A stretch of 17,718 bases of DNA. It comes from CAYLPT01 sp964385645. Its GTDB lineage: Bacteria > Armatimonadota > Hebobacteria > Hebobacterales > Hebobacteraceae. The position numbers and the translations under genes are program-made. Shown piece by piece: positions 16,204 to 17,718 of this stretch. Position 1 is the first letter of the stretch; each line of letters starts with the position of its first letter. The stretch lies in contig CAYLPT010000184.1 in the NCBI GenBank assembly GCA_964385645.1, positions 1 to 17,718 of the forward strand, read 5' to 3'. The notes beneath the pieces are model-generated. The model worked only from the letters and a program-made list of their open reading frames with translations, was not told the origin of the DNA and searched no databases.

Positions 16204-16420
16204 ACAGTGGTTTCCTGTCCGGGGAACGCGCGCGCCCGCCGGCACCCCGACAGGAGCACCACCTGCACCGATGTCTGCCGACACCCAGCCCCCCCGCCGG
16301 TCTCGGCACGCATTGGTTCAGGATCGTCCCCCGGGGACGCCCTCGCGGTCGCGCCGGGCAAGCTTCTGCCGGCGCTCCCCTGTGTTCTCTCAAGGTGCGA
16401 ACCGGGCCCACCGGGCCCGG
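16204..16420 (-). promoter_or_regulatory. Structured rpsO-pnp spacer with tandem hairpins (candidate pnp control leader)
   Basis: This 217-nt non-coding spacer holds at least three inverted repeats, listed in transcription order. They are an 8-bp stem at 16402-16420 directly after the rpsO stop, a 7-bp GCGCCGG/CCGGCGC stem at 16351-16375, and a 6-bp CGTCCC/GGGACG stem at 16325-16339. A looser TGCCGA/TCGGCA pair spans 16276-16308. In E. coli this interval carries a terminator and an RNase III hairpin through which PNPase controls itself. An equivalent role here is inference. No good promoter is visible inside it. Confidence 0.55.
16402..16420 (-). terminator. Possible terminator/processing hairpin directly after rpsO
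   Basis: CCGGGCCC, a 3-nt loop, then GGGCCCGG forms a perfect 8-bp GC stem that begins at the base next to the rpsO stop codon. The downstream strand begins TTCGCACCTTG, so there is only a weak T content and no real T tract. It could be a partial terminator, an RNase target or a 3'-end stabiliser. Confidence 0.4.
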
Positions 16421-16711
16421 CTAAGCGCGAGTGGGCCGCGTCTTGTCCCGCAGCCCGAGCTTCCCTACTAGAGTCCGGTACCGCTCCACATCTACCCGCG
16501 CCAGGTAGTTCAGCAGCCGCTGCCGCCGACCGATCATGATCAGCATGCCCCGCCGCGAGTGGTGGTCCTTCTTGTGCACCGCCAGGTGCTCCTGGAGCTG
16601 GTTTATGCGCGCCGTCAGCAACGCCACCTGCACCTCGGGCGAGCCCGTGTCGCTCTCATGGATCCGGTTGCCCGTCACGATGTCCTGTTTCGCTTCCTTC
16701 ACCAGCGCCAC
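16421..16711 (-). CDS. rpsO: 30S ribosomal protein S15
   Basis: S15 binds the central domain of 16S rRNA early in 30S assembly. The hallmark run IHESDTGSPEVQVALLTARI, then HLAVHKKDHHSRRG and RRQRLLNYL, DVERYRTLVGKLGLR make it unmistakable. I place the start at GTG 16711 (MALVKEAKQ), preceded by a textbook GGAGGAG at 16719-16725 with a 7-nt spacer. An ATG at 16774 would add 21 residues absent from the family. The result is 96 aa, compared with about 89 normally; the excess is a C-terminal DKTRPTRA tail and a slightly longer start. It has its own promoter in the ribF 3' end. Confidence 0.97.
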   Translation of the reverse strand: MALVKEAKQDIVTGNRIHESDTGSPEVQVALLTARINQLQEHLAVHKKDHHSRRGMLIMIGRRQRLLNYLARVDVERYRTLVGKLGLRDKTRPTRA

Positions 16712-16779
16712 GGCCGATCTCCTCCACTCGCCTTTCGGGATTCCCCCCGCTTCGCCACCCGCGCGCGTGCGCACCTCGC

Positions 16780-16808
16780 ATCATAGCACATCCGCGGGCT
16801 CCTGTAAA
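16780..16808 (-). promoter_or_regulatory. Strong extended -10 promoter for rpsO
   Basis: On the minus strand TTTACA (16803-16808) and TATGAT (16780-16785) are 17 nt apart, and TGC precedes the -10, giving an extended -10 (TGCTATGAT). The element overlaps the last ribF codons. A start near 16773 leaves a leader of about 60 nt before the rpsO GTG at 16711. This separates rpsO-pnp expression from ribF. Confidence 0.75.
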
Positions 16809-17718
16809 CGGCCCAGCACCGCTCGCGCCCTGTTTGCGTCCCGCGCCATCTGCTCCGCCAGCGCCGCCCCCGACGGGAAGCGGCGCTCCCGCCGCAGCCG
16901 GGCCGCAAACGCCACCCGCATCCGGCGCCCCACCAGAGGTCGCCTCGGCTCTCCCTCCAGCAGGTGCACCTCCAGGCCCCGAGGGCCGTCCAGCTCGAAG
17001 GTGGGCCGCACGCCGATGTTGGCCACCGCCGCCTGCAGCCGCCGGAGTCCCGCCCAGCAGGCGTACACGCCGTCCGCGGGAAGCAGCTTGCCCGCCGGCG
17101 CCGCGACGTTGGCGGTGGGCCAGCCCAGCCGCCGGCCTCGGCCCCGCCCCGTCTGCACCTCCCCCTCCACCTGGTAGGGCCGGCCCAGGCGCCGCCAGGC
17201 GCCCTCCGCATCGCCCCGCGCCAGGAGGGTGCGGATCTGGGTGCTGCTCACCGGTTCCCCGTCCACCATCACCCGCGGGACCACGCCCAACCGGAACCCC
17301 CGACGCCTCGCCAGCCGCCGCAGCAGGGCCGTCGTGCCCTCGCCGCCCGCGCCGAAGCGCCACCCCTCCCCGACATGCAGGCAGCAGGCGCGCAGCCGAC
17401 CCAACAGCGCCTCCTCGATGAAGCGCTCGGCGTCCATGCCGGCGAGCGCCTCGTCGAAGCGCGCGATCACCACCAGCTCCACGCCCAGCCCCCGCAGCAG
17501 CGCGAGCTTCTCCTCCGTGGTGGTCAGCAGCCCCGGCCCGCCGGCGGCGGAGAGCACCGCGTCCGGGTGGGGCTCGAAGGTCAGCACCGCCGGCGAGGCG
17601 CCCTCCTCCGCCGCCGCCCTGACCGCCTCCCTGATGATCGCCTGGTGGCCCAGGTGCACCCCGTCGAGGACCCCGATCGCCAGGCACAGCGGCCGGCGCG
17701 GCCGCGCCCGCTCCAGCC
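16781..17718 (-). CDS. ribF: Bifunctional riboflavin kinase/FAD synthetase, N-terminus off window
   Basis: RibF phosphorylates riboflavin to FMN and adenylylates FMN to FAD. The minus-strand frame is open to the window edge and 311 residues are visible, so only a few N-terminal residues are missing. The N-terminal FAD synthetase domain has IGVLDGVHLGHQ (usually GNFDGVHxGH), LTFEPHP, and SSTQIRTLLARGD. The C-terminal flavokinase domain has GRGRRLGWPTANV, DGVYA and NIGVRPTF. A GTG at 17659 lies inside the HLGH motif and is not the start. It precedes rpsO by 69 nt, as ribC does in B. subtilis. The Phe-to-Leu change in the FDG motif is unusual but conservative. Confidence 0.95.
   Translation of the reverse strand, partial: LERARPRRPLCLAIGVLDGVHLGHQAIIREAVRAAAEEGASPAVLTFEPHPDAVLSAAGGPGLLTTTEEKLALLRGLGVELVVIARFDEALAGMDAERFIEEALLGRLRACCLHVGEGWRFGAGGEGTTALLRRLARRRGFRLGVVPRVMVDGEPVSSTQIRTLLARGDAEGAWRRLGRPYQVEGEVQTGRGRGRRLGWPTANVAAPAGKLLPADGVYACWAGLRRLQAAVANIGVRPTFELDGPRGLEVHLLEGEPRRPLVGRRMRVAFAARLRRERRFPSGAALAEQMARDANRARAVLGRLQEPADVL

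Noticed and set aside
16204..16284. Extended N-terminus of PNPase in the same frame
   Set aside because: The added 27 residues are not family-like. The ATG at 16203 has a good ribosome-binding site, and the region belongs to the structured leader.

Overview
This is an ordinary housekeeping stretch of a high-GC (about 70% by eye) bacterial chromosome. It holds 18 recognisable protein genes packed with short gaps or overlaps. I see no rRNA, tRNA, CRISPR, transposase, integrase or phage gene. The gene set (SpoVS, RNase Y, YmdB-type phosphodiesterase, ThpR, an M16 peptidase next to pnp) and purine-rich Shine-Dalgarno sites point to a GC-rich Gram-positive-like or Terrabacteria lineage. Candidates are deep Firmicutes such as Symbiobacteria or Limnochordia, Armatimonadota, or Deinococcus-Thermus relatives. 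The sequence alone does not decide the phylum.

Layout. 1-3570 (+): priA (5' end off the window), def, fmt and a three-repeat TPR protein, a replication-restart and translation-initiation cluster. 3688-5449 (+): tgt and an overlapping HD-domain phosphohydrolase, behind a near-consensus promoter that leaves a very short leader. 5559-9009 (+): an extended -10 promoter, then cinA, thpR, recA and recX, nearly all coupled; Deinococcus radiodurans has a similar cinA-ligT-recA operon. 9010-11952 (+): a hairpin-rich leader, then rny, a YmdB-family phosphodiesterase and spoVS, the same trio found in Bacillus subtilis.

Minus strand, read from the right end: ribF (first few codons off the window), rpsO with its own promoter inside the end of ribF, a 217-nt hairpin-rich spacer, pnp, an M16 zinc peptidase and dapB. 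dapB ends 33 nt from the end of spoVS, so the two arms converge. In B. subtilis ribC-rpsO-pnpA-mlpA and cinA-recA-rny-ymdB-spoVS lie on the same strand a short distance apart, so this looks like the same neighbourhood with one arm inverted.

Function. The window is rich in RNA maturation and turnover: RNase Y, PNPase, ThpR and YmdB (both act on 2',3'-cyclic phosphates), and Tgt. The two main RNA-decay genes, rny and pnp, each follow an unusually structured untranslated region. I found no convincing new multigene system. The most interesting items are these leaders, the extended -10 promoters, an atypical RecA Walker A motif, and the unassigned HD protein coupled to tgt.
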